Below, piece after piece: positions 10,691 to 22,223 of a stretch of DNA of 64,000 nt. The position numbers and the translations under genes are program-made. How positions within the stretch are numbered: the stretch's first letter is position 1; each line of letters begins with the position of its first letter. The notes beneath the pieces were generated by a model. It was not told the DNA's origin, did not search any database, and saw nothing but the letters and a program-made list of their open reading frames with translations. The stretch is from Cepaea nemoralis (taxonomy: Eukaryota; Mollusca; Gastropoda; Stylommatophora; Helicidae), in assembly GCA_014155875.1 (NCBI GenBank), contig JACEFZ010017423.1, forward strand, positions 1-64,000. The letters run 5' to 3'.

Positions 10691-12885
10691 TGTTAGGTTC
10701 ATATCAACTCATAGTACACTACAGACACATTAGGGTCTTATCACTTAGTTATTCCAACCTTCTCTCATATGAATCGATACTTTTCAGAAGTGTTCACACT
10801 ATCTCATATTTCTACGATTCGTCTTGAGAAAATATTTCAGTTCTCTATTCTTCAAACAATTGTTATTAAGTATATCTCTATTAGAGAACATTAATAATTT
10901 CTATGAATATTATTTGATTTAAATATTTATTCTCGTTTCTTGTGAATATCATATTATATTTCTGATTTATTCTCTTACAAGTACTACGATGTAAGATCTG
11001 CAAGATTCTATATGATCTTCTTAGTCGATTGTAAATAGATAGGTCTGATTCATAGTTGTTCACTTTTATTCTTAAAGTTTATATGTATTAGTTAGATTGT
11101 TGGAAACGTTTTAAGATATGTGTTACAAATTGCACCTAGTTAATTAGTAATGTACATAGCAAGCAACTAGGAAAATAATAAATAAATTATTATTATATAG
11201 TGTAGTCAGACAGATACATATGTGTGGAATTTTTCCATTATTGGCAGAGACATCATGAAGTGATGAAGGACTGACTTGTGTTGCGACATTTGAAAACGTG
11301 GACTTTCGGGTGTCCAGACGTCAATTGCAAGATCTCTGAATTCGTGTCCATATATCAATCCTACTTCGAATGGACATGACATCCGATCGAGGCAATATTG
11401 TCAGGTTTATATTATGAAGGAATAAGTATTTTCGTCTAGACAATTTGTGTGATTACTATTATTAGAATATCACAAACTGACATTGAACTTGCGTAATGTT
11501 AGCTTATGTGATATGAACATACTGATTTGTATAATTTATGAACGTTACATTAGTTAGTTATGATATGTGTAATGTCATGAACAGAGTGAATTCCATTAGT
11601 TGATTATTATATTGAAATAATTACGGTTGTTAAATAATTAATAATTAAGTGGTTATAGATGATAATTAGCAATGAAGTGTTCGTATATATTCATTCGAGG
11701 GCCAGGTCAGATATATTGCGCCATTACATTAAATCCACGGAAGTAAATGCGATCCTTGGTCATAGGAAAAATTCGCTGCAATAGAAGCTACACTTGGGGC
11801 ATGGCATGTACCTCTCCTACACAGATGTCTCATCGCCTAGTGAATATAACATGCGACATTATGGAGAACTAGCTGGTACTGATTATTTGGTACCTGTGAT
11901 TACCCTCGTTCACAACTCCAGGTTTTATCCTAGAGTGAGGACACTTGTTCGATTGAACAAGCTAGGGACTAATTATGATTGTAATTAGTTAGAACGGCCC
12001 TCCCATAGGCCGTCTACACGACGTTCACCGTAGGTGTGAACTGATGGGCGTGCCCGGTATCTATTTTATTTTATTTTTATTTTATTTTTTTGGGGGGGGG
12101 GGGAGTAACAGGGGCTAGTGGTCGTATTCAGCTCAATATTCTCATTTGTTGGCAAAGCTATTTGGCATAGTTGGTTATCACGAAGTGCATATTTATAGAT
12201 ATGTATTAAAGAGTTAAATGATAGGATCATTTATTGTGGGTGGGGGGGGGGGGGGTGGGCATAATGCCACATAGCTATTTAGAAGTTGCACACCTTGCAT
12301 GGAACCAAAAGATAAACACAAGGCGAACCGCAGTGGACAGTGTAGTGGACAGCGCACCATGACTAGGACGTCACGGCGATGTTCACCGGACAACGGGAAT
12401 TTGACAACAGGATACGCTGTCGGAGGTCAGAACGAAGCGGATGTGTTTGTCGAAGTTTTTCGGTTATAGGAAATTGAAGGATGATTGTTCTGAGCTATGA
12501 AGGTCTAACAACAGTTATTGGAAAAGCCATGTATGAACGAATGACCGGCAGCCTCTAGACGAAATGATTCGGCACAAGTCATAACACCGGAGACAGATGA
12601 ATTCAGCGGAGGAAATATTGTGGAGATAACAACTGTGAGACAGAGGACATGAGGAAGGTCAGTAAGTACCCGTAGTAACTTAGGCCGCCCCCCGAATATC
12701 TCGGGACACTAAGACGTGTGCTATTGCCTGTGCATGTAATATCTGGACGACCAGAATAAATCTCATGTATATTTCATTTCACGCTGTCTCGACAATTTGT
12801 TCTCAAGTTTACATTTGTTGCCAATTATTAATGAGCCAATGATCTATAGTGTGAGTCAAGGAGATAAGACATGGCTGTAAGTTAA
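10691..12885. other. Unassigned AT-rich stretch
   Basis: No gene or known element recognised over about 2.2 kb. It holds G-tracts at 12092-12103 and 12238-12256, an ATTTT-rich run at 12060-12090, and an AATAAA at about 12753 in sequence that looks like the end of a transcript or an LTR. No counterpart elsewhere in the window, unlike nearly everything around it. Confidence 0.5.
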
Positions 12886-12944
12886 GACGACTTGCATTAT
12901 AGCAGTATCATCCACATATCCAGGCTTGGCCATGAGAATGTCAT

Positions 12945-13160
12945 GAAAGGTCCCACGGGATGGGATGGGACAGGCATAAATTACCATGGGATGGGATGGG
13001 ACAGACAAACATGTCCCATAGACAAGCTTGAGACTTGGTCATTGGAATGTTATTCCCATGGGAATCTCATGGGGGAAATGTCCCATGGGATGGGATGGGA
13101 TGTGTCAGGCATAAATTACCATGGGATGGGATGAGATGGGATAGAAAAATATGTCCCTTG
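12945..13160 (+). repeat. GGGAT minisatellite
   Basis: Repeated 'CATGGGATGGGATGGGA' and 'GACAGGCATAAATTACCATG' blocks in a roughly 130-bp higher-order unit, about two units. CCATGGGA palindromic cores recur. Several short frames result from the repeat and are not genes. Confidence 0.75.
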
Positions 13161-13179
13161 GACAAGCCTGCGCATATGT

Positions 13180-13275
13180 AATGCTATTGATGTCACGTCC
13201 CCCAATGGTGATTCGTCTCGTATCTAATGGTATTGATGTCACGTCCCCAGTGGTGATTGCTCTCATGTTGTGTGC
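13180..13275 (+). repeat. 46-bp minisatellite, two units
   Basis: Two copies of the unit with core 'TGATGTCACGTCCCC.AGTGG' that forms the large array at 30715-31207. As there, it is followed by the LN9 coding tail. Confidence 0.75.
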
Positions 13276-13375
13276 CATGGAGGTGGACAAGAAGAAGACC
13301 ACAACGCAGATTGATTCAAGATGTGATAGGTAGTTTACACATGACACAACAGAGGCTTAAAGTGGAGAGACAGAT
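13276..13375 (+). mobile_element. LN9 LINE C-terminal tail fragment
   Basis: 'GACAAGAAGAAGACCACAAC' to 'TTTACACATGAC'. In the best frame of the related copies it encodes 'RRRPQ.RWIQDVIGSLHM', the basic Arg-Pro-Arg/Trp ending common at LINE protein C-termini. Copies also at 31207-31320, 44060-44150, 44300-44400 and 36790-36840 (rc). Confidence 0.6.
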
Positions 13376-13512
13376 AAATAGACCGTTATGGGAGTAAAGT
13401 TCTTCACAGGACAAGCGAAGTAGTTACGCCACCTGTCTCGCGTTCTGAAGGTTCTGGGTTCGATTACGACGTACGTCGTTTGATTCACGAGTGCAGTTTT
13501 CTCGGAGAAACG
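13376..13512 (+). mobile_element. SINE-B, tRNA-derived head
   Basis: 'GGACAAGCGAAGTAGTTACG' carries an A-box-like segment and GGTTCGATTAC at 13458-13468 a B box. The copy is cut short by Repeat A copy 2. tRNA-derived SINEs are transcribed by RNA polymerase III from these internal boxes. Confidence 0.7.
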
Positions 13513-13514
13513 AT

Positions 13515-16500
13515 AAATGTTGAAGAGGAGAGATGATGATCCTCCTTAATGCATTTATTTTAGAGTAAAACAGCTGAATGTCAAACAGGAGCTGGTGCCA
13601 GAATGGAACAATATTGTTTATAAGTTGGATACTCATTGCATTTGGTGTATGAATTAAGACACTTAATGTGGGAGGCCTTTTCTGTTGAATTTAAGGATAA
13701 CTAGGGAAAACAATTATGTACAACGGAGAATAGTGAACATGGTTATCAAATTCCGAATCGATCAAGGTATTACTCAACTTTGAGACTATATGTGACAGTG
13801 TCAGCGTCTCACATACACAGGTATTCTCAACTCCTTCACATGCACTCAAGGACACATCAATAGTACACGTGGTATGCGGTTTATTCAGGAGATCTTGATT
13901 ACAGTTACCATGCGCACACAGGCGGTTATATCAGTATATACATAGTGCTGCTAATACATAATAATAGCACTCGAGTAATCACACACAAAGCACTGCACTC
14001 AAATCACATTTATCTTCGCATATGGCAACTAGCACTCCCGCAATTCTTAAACACTCGCTCCAGAAAACACATCCTTCCCCCTAAACTGTCGAGTCTCCGT
14101 CTGTCCTTTCTTCACGCTGACCTACTGGTCTCGTGGTACTGGACCTCGTGTTTCTCGCGACAAGCCGGGATGTCCCACCAGTCACGTCGGACTGCTGTCT
14201 GTCCGTGCTAGGTCGGGTCGTACAGTGCTATGCTGTCTAGTCAACATAGTCCTGTAGACTTGTGTCCCCTTTTATAACTGGGTCTTGTCCTGTCTATGAC
14301 CTGTGTCTAGTATCTCTATTGTCCTGTAGATGTCCTGTCTTATGACCTCTCTACGTCCTTATATATGTCCTGTCTGTCCTATCTCTCTGGTCCTGTAGAT
14401 GTCCTGTCGCTGACATCACTGCCTCTCTAACTTATTCTTGTCTCTGTTATTTCTCTTGTCCTCAATATGTCCTGCCTCTATTCCCCAACACCCTAACAGA
14501 CAGGCATGGGCGAAGATGACATTGCTTATCGGGCATCCTAACATTTGAGAGCTCTGTAGTGGGTATTGGGTTGATAACTTCTGTTGGGCACTACGGCTTT
14601 CTTCCTCTTTTGTTTATTTTTCCTTGGGGTCAAAATTCCCTTTGTTTATTTTCCCTTTTCCTTGGGGATTTAACTTTCTTCCATTTCAAATGATCATATA
14701 ATTGTATTTATGGTACCAGTAGATATATGTTTTGATACTGCAATTTCAGGTAGTGGTTAAATTCATTCAGAACCAGATATGACTGTTGATAAGAGCTCCT
14801 GGCTGGAGAGATGACGAATACTATATGGGAAGAATCTACAAGCGAGAGTCCCATCCAACCACATAAAGCAGTTAACCCAGTATCACTATGAATCACCCAG
14901 GGGACTTTTAGCCTGTACCTGTGATTAGAGAAGCAACCTCTCGAACATCCTACCTGAACCACAACAAAAAACATACTTATTTAGTCTTACAGAACATTTG
15001 AACATTTAGGGTCCAAAAACCAAATTTGGAGTGGAGTGGATTGAGCTTAAGATAGAGAATTAAGAGTATTATTATAACATAACAGATCTATGGGTGTGAT
15101 TCAGTCCACTGGGGAAATATGGGTTATGTTTTTTCTAACAAGATGAATGTTTAATGTATTCATGGATACGTGCTATGCCTTTTGAAATGGGGGATTATTT
15201 TGTGATCAGAATAGCCACAACCCATTCCCAGTTTGTTTTATATTAAGTTTAATAGATATTTCATTGTTCCCTCCAAGTGTTCCATTAATTCTTTGAGTGT
15301 TCGTGTTAATGTCTGTTAACCATTATTTCACCCTGGACTTTAATTATGTATCCGAGAGTACTGTGGCAAGGAAACTCCACAAGTTTATTATTATTCAATG
15401 AAATCGTTTTCTTGTTGACCTTGGGGGATCCCCTGGACCATATTGATAACCTCAAGTAATTGAGCCATTGAAGGCTACTAAAATTATAGTGGGACAGGAT
15501 CACACTGGGAAAGAGGAATTATAGTTTTCCTCTATCTCTTTGCGATTTCCCAAGATATACGACAGGACCTAACAACAATAGATGGCTGAAAGTGATAAGT
15601 ACGAAGGTTTTGTCACAGTTATGACTGAATGCCGAGACAGTGATGAGCAGACCCAGTAAGGGGTAAGACTCGGGTGTGTTTTGTCACCAAATTCTCGTAT
15701 TAGAAAGAAACCTAAGGTAAAGTATGTTACATGTCTACGACTGGGTGTCATTTCAGCTGAACACGTCTACGGTGGCTTGTCTTTGCTAGGATCAAATATA
15801 ACTCCAGCGTTACGGCAAAAATCTGCGACTGTCGTTGTTTTTTTTTTTTTTTTTACTTTTTACTTGTGTATTAAAGACGAACATCGATATCATATGTTTC
15901 TTTTCTCCATTAATAATCTCTATTACCACATTTGCTATGATTATGAGGCACATGTACATGTGCTGCCAAAAATACCACTTCTTTGGTGCATGATAACGAT
16001 TGAACGGATATTGTAATTCATATATTATCCGTATGTAGACTGCACTTCCTTAATATATTATCTACCTCATGAGATCACATACTGTAATTCTAAGATATCG
16101 CAATTGCTTAAATTTCGTTTTGTAGTTTTTGATCAGAGTGGTAATATTTGAAATGTTATATTAAGCTATACGTTTTCGGTCTAATTATTTCCTGTATACA
16201 TCCTTCATATATAAACCAATACAGTTTTTTTTTCTTGTCTCCCTTGTTGCTTAAAAATGTCAGTTCAATTTATTTCCCTTGATACTAAGAATTCCTGTTA
16301 TACATATTTCTACAGTTCTACATATGAAACAAGGGCCGTGCAGCGCTATGATACAGAGAGACGGCCGCATCAGGCGGCGCCCTACGGGGGTGGCAGAAGC
16401 AGTGAAATCAAAATACAATTTGAACTATTCAACAATTAAAAATCTTTAGCGGGTGGCATTTAGAAAAGAAAAAAACATTTAAGGGGCGGCATTTCGATGA

Positions 16501-16830
16501 CTTGCATCATAATGTGAAAATCAACCGAACGGCCCTTTATGAAACATTACAATGATTGAAACCAGTTGCAATATTCATAAAAGAAATAACGGCTGTAGCA
16601 CGGTGTAACAATAGGAAATAACAACAGTTAGGTGCGCGTAACACCTGCGAAAAGATTAGAAATACTAAACACGGAGACAGTGTACATATCTTACAACGAA
16701 CTCCACAATGATGAACATACTTTTTTTAAAGAGGGAGTAGGCTTGGGGGATAATAAAATATAATAAAATCAGTAATGCAGGTAAGCATATTACGACACAT
16801 TGACAGTTACGAAAGGTGACACTTGGGTCC
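13515..16830 (+). repeat. Repeat A, copy 2 (interrupted by solo LTR)
   Basis: Most complete contiguous copy: head 'TTGAAGAGGAGAGATGATG' and tail 'GGGTCCGTTTGGACCCCATGG'. Without the LTR it is about 2.6 kb. There is no long frame. Its tail is cut by the hAT terminus at 16857. Confidence 0.8.
13799..14498 (+). mobile_element. Solo LTR, 700 bp, TSD GACAG
   Basis: Starts TGTCAGCG and ends CCCTAACA. It is flanked by GACAG at 13794-13798 and 14499-14503, and sits in Repeat A where the uninterrupted copy at 52012-52040 reads TATATGTGACAGGCATGG. TG..CA ends, a 5-bp target duplication and lack of an internal region identify a solo LTR left by LTR-LTR recombination. It differs from the LTR at 52062. 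An 88-codon frame inside is not convincing as a gene. Confidence 0.9.
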
Positions 16831-16856
16831 GTTTGGACCCCATGGTAGCTCTATGG

Positions 16857-17640
16857 CAGAGGTTCCCAAACCATGGTTCGCGGGCAACTTGTGGTCCACC
16901 AGTTGTCCGAAAGTGGCACGCGAGGCCTCTTATTTAATATAATATAATTTCAAAAATGCACTCGGGGCGCCCCGCAAGCGTGCGATAATTTACTCTTCTC
17001 GTGGTTGTTATGCTCAGATATTATCGAATGTGCCTGTTCAGTTCGCTACGAAACGTAATGAAGTTCCCATATCCCAGCCTTGTCGACCAATCAGAGTGTG
17101 CAAGGCGCCTTGCTGTCGTCTGTTACAACTGGTTAGCAGAGTCGGTAGTATTGTGTTTTTCAAATGAAATTTTACTGATAAAGCCTATAAACATGAGTGT
17201 GGAAAATCTAAAATAAAAGAATGGTAAAAAGTGAAAATGTGAAGACGTTGCTTGTCGTAAATTCAACGAATATAGGGTCACTGAAAAATATTGTCTATAT
17301 GTTTCTGTCTGAAATAAATGAATTGCCTACAGAACGGGATTCTCTGCTGAACGATGACTGGCTTAATAACCTGGCATTTTTGGTGGACATCACGTATCAT
17401 TTTACTCTTTAAATTCTAGGATTCAGAGAAAACACAAACTATTCACAAATTTGTGTGATGAGATTTCTTCATTTAAAATAAGACTATGACTGTTTATCGG
17501 ATAGCTGACTGAAAAACAAACAAACAAATAGCCACGTTCCAGACTCACCGACACTAACCTAGCTGCGCTTATAACTTTGGGCACGACAGATATGTGCCCA
17601 GACATTGATAAACTGGCATCTGAACTTAAGTAACTGGTTA
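16857..17640 (+). pseudogene. hAT transposon remnant
   Basis: The left end CAGAGGTTCCCAAACC is a typical hAT terminal inverted repeat. Downstream, several frames hold pieces of a hAT transposase of the kind related to GTF2IRD2/ZBED-like proteins: 'LNDDWLNNLAFLVDITYHF' and, after a frame change, 'DEISSFKIRL'; later 'AALITLGTTDMCPDIDKL' resembles the C-terminal part. Stops and frameshifts (for example after 17410) and missing middle sequence mean it is inactive. The right terminus and 8-bp duplication were not found, so the end is approximate. Confidence 0.7.
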
Positions 17641-17667
17641 TAAAGAACAGTTACAATTGTAAATTAA

Positions 17668-18130
17668 TTACGAGGGTAAGTTAATAAGTAAGTCACAAAT
17701 GGCTGCAGAAAAATAACTAACTAAGATAACAACTTAAAACCAGTTTATTTGTATACATATATTGTCCCTTTATTTCTCAACATAATTGCCACCAACATTC
17801 ATGCACTTATCCCATCGTTTTATCAATCCTCCCAAAGCGGCTGCATAGAACTGCATGCTATGTTTTCATTTACCTGCGATCCCACAGAACTGTGTGATTT
17901 ACTTATTGAATACCCCTTGTAACTTATTCTACCCAGTTATGCTTTACGGAAAATCGCTAGGGGCTAAGTCGGGACTGTGAATTGATAGTGAGATATATTC
18001 ACAACACATTTAAGAGTTTTAACCATAGCTAAATGAAATTGCAAGCATAGGGGAACCATTATGAACAGACCTGTCAGTCCTGCAGTCAACGAAACTGCCG
18101 CCACTTTTCAATGAAATATTAATCTCACAG
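17668..18130 (-). pseudogene. mariner transposon 3' end fragment
   Basis: The right terminus on the plus strand reads TTACGAGGGTAAGTTAATAAG, typical of a mariner terminal inverted repeat. About 85 bp inside, the minus strand encodes 'RWDKCMNVGGNYVEK', the C-terminal signature of mariner transposases, ending in a stop. Further upstream coding sequence is badly decayed. The other terminus is not found. Confidence 0.8.
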
Positions 18131-18410
18131 CTTCCCAATTCACATACGGAAACAAAGGCATGGTTATAACATATATAATGAATTTATATGTTTAACACAG
18201 GTGCCGAAAGTGCAAATTTTGGGCTAAAAAAAATAAAAGAACTCCCCGAACTGGGAAGCAACTTGAATTCGTGACACTACATTTTCAAGTGAGGGCTATC
18301 CTTCGTTCGGCTCCGCTCGAACCTATTCGGAATGTAGCTACCTCACGTTAGTCACCCAATCACCGAGCTTGCCTGCCCGTGTGTACATTCCAATTACGAT
18401 GTCATTTGTT
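18131..18410. other. No recognised feature
   Basis: Unassigned sequence; one TCG-rich patch near 18300. Nothing supported. Confidence 0.4.
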
Positions 18411-18414
18411 CGAA

Positions 18415-18545
18415 AAAAACAAACACCAATAACAATAACAACAAAAATAACAGCAAAAACGACAGCAACATCAATAATAATAACAATAACAATAACAGAA
18501 GCAGCAACAACAACAACAACAACAACAAGAACAATAGCAATGTCA
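18415..18545 (+). repeat. AAC/AAT-rich simple repeat
   Basis: Imperfect (CAA)n/(AAT)n tract ending in nine consecutive CAA-type triplets. The Thr-rich frame through it is an artefact. Confidence 0.85.
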
Positions 18546-18589
18546 CAGCCTCACATTATCCACATTATCCGGTAAACCAACATTAGTTA

Positions 18590-18870
18590 ATAGATATTAG
18601 CCAAGGGCTACAACTCCCGCCCAAGGAAAAGAAGTAAGACCCTCGAAGGCCAGAGTATTCCAGAACCTTCTCGAAGGACTGGTCAGTGAGTCCACTGTCC
18701 CGTGGACACTGATGTGGCCCGCCTATTGCGGGGTCCACGAGGAACTCGAACAGAGTTACCACCCGTGTCGGATTGCGACACGTGTGAATCGGCAGAGAGA
18801 GACGGGACATCGAAGAGGCAACAGGGCCTGCCTTAGAGGGACTCAATAGTTTAGACCCATGTGTATTTGG
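18590..18870. other. GC-richer unassigned segment
   Basis: Noticeably more GC-rich than its surroundings, with an 87-codon minus frame that I do not recognise. AATAAA lies about 150 bp downstream (19010). It could be part of an LTR or a retroposed sequence, but there is no positive evidence. Confidence 0.3.
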
Positions 18871-19069
18871 GGTTCATAGACATATGCTAGATAGTTTGCT
18901 TAGAATGTTTGATGATGTTAAACTGTGTGATGATGTTAAACCTCTGTGATATGCATCTCAGTGCGGGCTTCTTAAACCCACTGCGCCAACGCACTGTATA
19001 TTGAAATACAATAAATGTTAGATATTATATTTAACGGAGTTATTGTTGCCTGTGTGAGCCCGGGCTCAG

Positions 19070-19405
19070 ATACCTAGACATCCAACACGCTGACAAGCAA
19101 CAACATGTACATAATAATAACAATAATCATAATAGCACAACAAAAGCAATAATAACAACAAAAATAACAATAACAACAATAACAACACGAATATATTGAT
19201 ATTAATAATATCAAGAACAGCAATAATAAATATAACAAATATATAATACAAATATAACAACAAAACAACAATAGCAACAACAACAACTACAGCAATAAAC
19301 ATCGTGTTAACAACCGTTAACCCATATTGTGTAGCTAACATATGTACTACTAGTATCTTATACATATCAGTGTGACACAGCTTGTAAAATGTTCCATACT
19401 CACTG
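19070..19405 (-). repeat. Repeat D 3' end with AAC/AAT-rich tail, reverse orientation
   Basis: Reverse complement of the Repeat D end seen at 29700-29790 ('TACACATGTTAGCTACACA'), with the low-complexity TTG tail on its left. Confidence 0.75.
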
Positions 19406-19560
19406 CTAGGCCGTTCTCGTTTGATCTAGCCCTGATTGTTGTGCTCTGGTAGTTGCATGACCAGACCTGACTGTCCCCTGACTCGTGGCATTGACTTCTT
19501 CATTGGCACCTTGCCGTCTTGACAGACGATAGTTTGTGCTTTAAAAAGGCATAATAACTT

Positions 19561-19827
19561 TTAACTATGGCGGTAGCGAGTGTGACTGATAAGTCCAATT
19601 TGCGCTGTAAATGTCCGTTCACAGTGGGTGCATGTGAACACGTGGTCACTTCCACCATCATGTACCATCTTACGTCTCAAACGCTTGGTGTGTGACTTTT
19701 CTGCAATAATTTTCTCCTTTGACTTTATTCCATTTCTGATATTCGCCCTCCATGCAACACGTTCAGCGGCGACTTGCTCCCAATGTGCATTATCAATGCC
19801 TGTATCAATCATGTCCCGCTTACACAC
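19561..19827 (-). CDS. LN2 C-terminal zinc finger segment
   Basis: The end of the LN2 polyprotein, in the same frame as the RT segment and separated from it only by a TAG at 19855-19857. The 88-residue segment ends with a C2H2 finger, 'CTHCERTFTAQIGLISHTRYRH' read as C-x2-C-x12-H-x4-H, near the last residues. Such a finger at the LINE C-terminus may bind the element RNA or the target DNA; this is inference from other LINEs. Preceding residues 'HWEQVAAERVAWRANI' are found in many related LINE proteins. Conserved spacing of Cys and His suggests little decay. Confidence 0.8.
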   Translation of the reverse strand: MCKRDMIDTGIDNAHWEQVAAERVAWRANIRNGIKSKEKIIAEKSHTKRLRRKMVHDGGSDHVFTCTHCERTFTAQIGLISHTRYRHS

Positions 19828-19854
19828 ATCTTTGTATCGTAGTAGAGGCCGACC

Positions 19855-21681
19855 CTAAGATCTCTTACCCATCTGTAATTCACCAAAAAAGATATCCTTT
19901 GGTATTCTACCATCATCCATCCTCCTAAGATGTCCTGTCCATCTAAGTCTACGAAGACTGAGCATGGAATAAACTGTCACACAACCTGATCTTTCCAATA
20001 CTTCACTATTTGTGATTTTGTCTTGCCACTTAATACCAAGAATTCTTCGCAGACACCGCATATGAAAGCTGTTTAAGTTGTTCTCTTGGTGTGAGTAAGT
20101 TGTCCAGGTTTCACTGCCATAGAGAAGAGTACTAAGGACACAGGCTTGATAGACAAGGACTTTTGTTTTGGCAGTAAGCTTCCTGTTCTCCCAGACTCTT
20201 TTTCTTAACCTGTTCATTGTTGTTGCTGCCTTACCAATCCGGATGTTGATTTCCTGATCTAGGGATAATTTGCTATTTACCACTGATCCTAGATATGTAA
20301 AATGGTCTACTATCTCTAGTTCGGCGTCGTCAATAAAGATTGATGGTACCCCATGTGCACCTTGTGACATAATCTGTGTCTTCTTTTTGCTAATTGTTAA
20401 ACCAAATTCAGAACAAGCATTGGAGAATGCAGATAGTAGACATTGCAATTCTTCCTCAGAGTGGGTCGTAACTGCAGCATCATCTGCAAAAAGCAACTCT
20501 CTGATCAGTACCCTCCTAATTTTGGTCTTAGCCTTCAATCTCTGAGCATTGTAGAGGCCGCCATCTGAGCGTGAGTGAATGTATATACCACCATCCTGAT
20601 CATGAAATGCATATTTCAGTAGAAGTGAAAAGTATATTCCAAAGAGGGTGGGAGCTAGTACACAACCTTGCTTAACTCCACTCTTGATTTCAAATTCTTC
20701 AGAAGTTGCACCATCAAACTTGATTATACCCTTCATGCCTGTGTGGAACGATTCCACAATGGACAGAAGAGTTGGTGGGCAGCCAATCTTCTTTAGTGCC
20801 TTGAACAGACCCTCACGACTGACCAAATCAAATGCCTTTGTGAGGTCGATGAAGGCAATAAACAGTGGTTGATTCTGTTCACGGCATTTTTCTTGCATTT
20901 GTCGCAATGAGAATATCATATCAGTGGTAGACCGGTTCTGTCGAAAGCCACACTGTGATTCGGGGTAGACTTGATCTCCTAGGACTTGAAGTCTGCGCAG
21001 AACAATTCTGGCAAATACTTTTCCAACAATACACAGAAGTGAGATACCCCTATAGTTGTTGCAGTCGCTCCGATCGCCCTTGTTCTTGTACAGTGTTATG
21101 ATGCTTGAATCTTTGAAATCCTGTGGGACTTGTCCTTCACGCCAGCATAGCTCTATTAGCTGGTGGATCTGTATAGTGAGTGTGTCTTGCCCACTCCTGA
21201 TAACCTCTATTGGAATCCCATCCTTACCTGGAGCCTTGCCAGATGCAAGTTCATTTATAGCACACTTAACTTCTGTTATGGTGGGAAGTGTGTCCAGGTG
21301 GTCAAGAGTTGGTAGAGCCTCTATGGCGTTGAGGGCATCATCCGCTAGTTTGGTCTCACTTGAGTAAAGCTCCAAATAGTGCTCTACCCATCTGTCCATC
21401 TGCTGTTTCTTATCAGTGATGATTTTTCCAGTCAAGGTTTTCAATGGTGCACTTCTTTTGATCACTGGACCGCGGGCTTTCTTTATTCCTTCATACATGC
21501 TTCTTATGTCTCCCTTATCACTTGCGATTTGAATGGACTCACATAACTTGATCCAATAATCATTTGCACACTGCCTGGCAGCCTTTTGCACATCCTTCCT
21601 AGCTTGCCTAAGCTCACTCAGAGTGTTACGCGTTGGTCTTTCCTTGTTTCTTAAGAGAGCTTTCTTCTTCTTATCAATCAA
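19855..21681 (-). CDS. LN2 reverse transcriptase segment
   Basis: A 608-codon open segment. In order: linker 'DDALNAIEALPTLDHLDTLP', RT entry 'ELASGKAPGKDGIPIEVI', 'NYRGISLLCIVGKVFARI', 'GFRQNRSTTDMIFSLRQMQEK', motif A 'FIAFIDLTKAFDLV', motif B 'SGVKQGCVLAPTLFGIYF', motif C 'LLFADDAAVTTHS' with both catalytic Asp, 'FTYLGSVVN', 'LLYGSETWTTY', and the C-terminal 'LRRLRWTGHLRRMDDGRIPK'. It ends at a TAG where related copies read a sense codon; CAG to TAG is the simplest cause. The first listed codon (TTG) is not a real start: the endonuclease part is in the same frame one TAG upstream (21685-21687). It copies LINE RNA at a nicked target when intact. Confidence 0.9.
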   Translation of the reverse strand: MIDKKKKALLRNKERPTRNTLSELRQARKDVQKAARQCANDYWIKLCESIQIASDKGDIRSMYEGIKKARGPVIKRSAPLKTLTGKIITDKKQQMDRWVEHYLELYSSETKLADDALNAIEALPTLDHLDTLPTITEVKCAINELASGKAPGKDGIPIEVIRSGQDTLTIQIHQLIELCWREGQVPQDFKDSSIITLYKNKGDRSDCNNYRGISLLCIVGKVFARIVLRRLQVLGDQVYPESQCGFRQNRSTTDMIFSLRQMQEKCREQNQPLFIAFIDLTKAFDLVSREGLFKALKKIGCPPTLLSIVESFHTGMKGIIKFDGATSEEFEIKSGVKQGCVLAPTLFGIYFSLLLKYAFHDQDGGIYIHSRSDGGLYNAQRLKAKTKIRRVLIRELLFADDAAVTTHSEEELQCLLSAFSNACSEFGLTISKKKTQIMSQGAHGVPSIFIDDAELEIVDHFTYLGSVVNSKLSLDQEINIRIGKAATTMNRLRKRVWENRKLTAKTKVLVYQACVLSTLLYGSETWTTYSHQENNLNSFHMRCLRRILGIKWQDKITNSEVLERSGCVTVYSMLSLRRLRWTGHLRRMDDGRIPKDIFFGELQMGKRS

Positions 21682-21684
21682 GGG

Positions 21685-22214
21685 CTACAGAGTCTCGCTG
21701 TTGGCCGCAAACCAGTCCTGCCTCTTATGATCAACAGTGCCGTAAACCCCTACGGCAGTTTTATAAAGAGTTTCCTTAATTTGACCCCACTTTTCATTTA
21801 CTGTACAATTTTCTGGTGTATCAGTGAAAGCGTCTTCAAGTTGCTGTTGAAACTGAAAGCACTTTTCAGGATCATGAGTGTTAATAATATTAATCCTGAG
21901 GCTAGATTTGTGTTTAGCTGTGTAGATTCTCTTTGGTCTCAGTCTAACCCTTGCAACAACCAATGAATGATCCGTATCACAGTGAGCACTGTGGTAACTA
22001 CGAGTCAATGATATATGGTTCAGATGTTGTCTCCGTGTGATGATGAAGTCCAGCTGGTGCCAATGGCCGGATCTTGGATGTTTCCATGTGACCTTATGCA
22101 TCTCTTTTGTTTTAAAAAAAGAGGTTTGTAATATATAGGTCATTACTGGTGCAATGCTCCAGCAGCCTTTGCCCATTTTCATTCATGCGACCGATGTTGT
22201 ATTTTCCAAGGCAC
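21685..22214 (-). pseudogene. LN2 endonuclease C-terminal half
   Basis: APE-type endonuclease end, downstream (in the minus sense) of the LN7 insertion. Readable: 'IGRMNENGQRLLEH' just inside the breakpoint, then a one-base T insertion in a T run near 22101-22107, then 'KEMHKVTWKHPRSGHWHQLDFI' in part (HPRSG and QLDFI are family motifs) and 'CDTDHSLVVARV', the position of the final catalytic Asp-His pair. It ends at TAG 21685-21687, followed in the same frame by the RT segment. Confidence 0.85.
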
Positions 22215-22223
22215 ACTGGCCAT

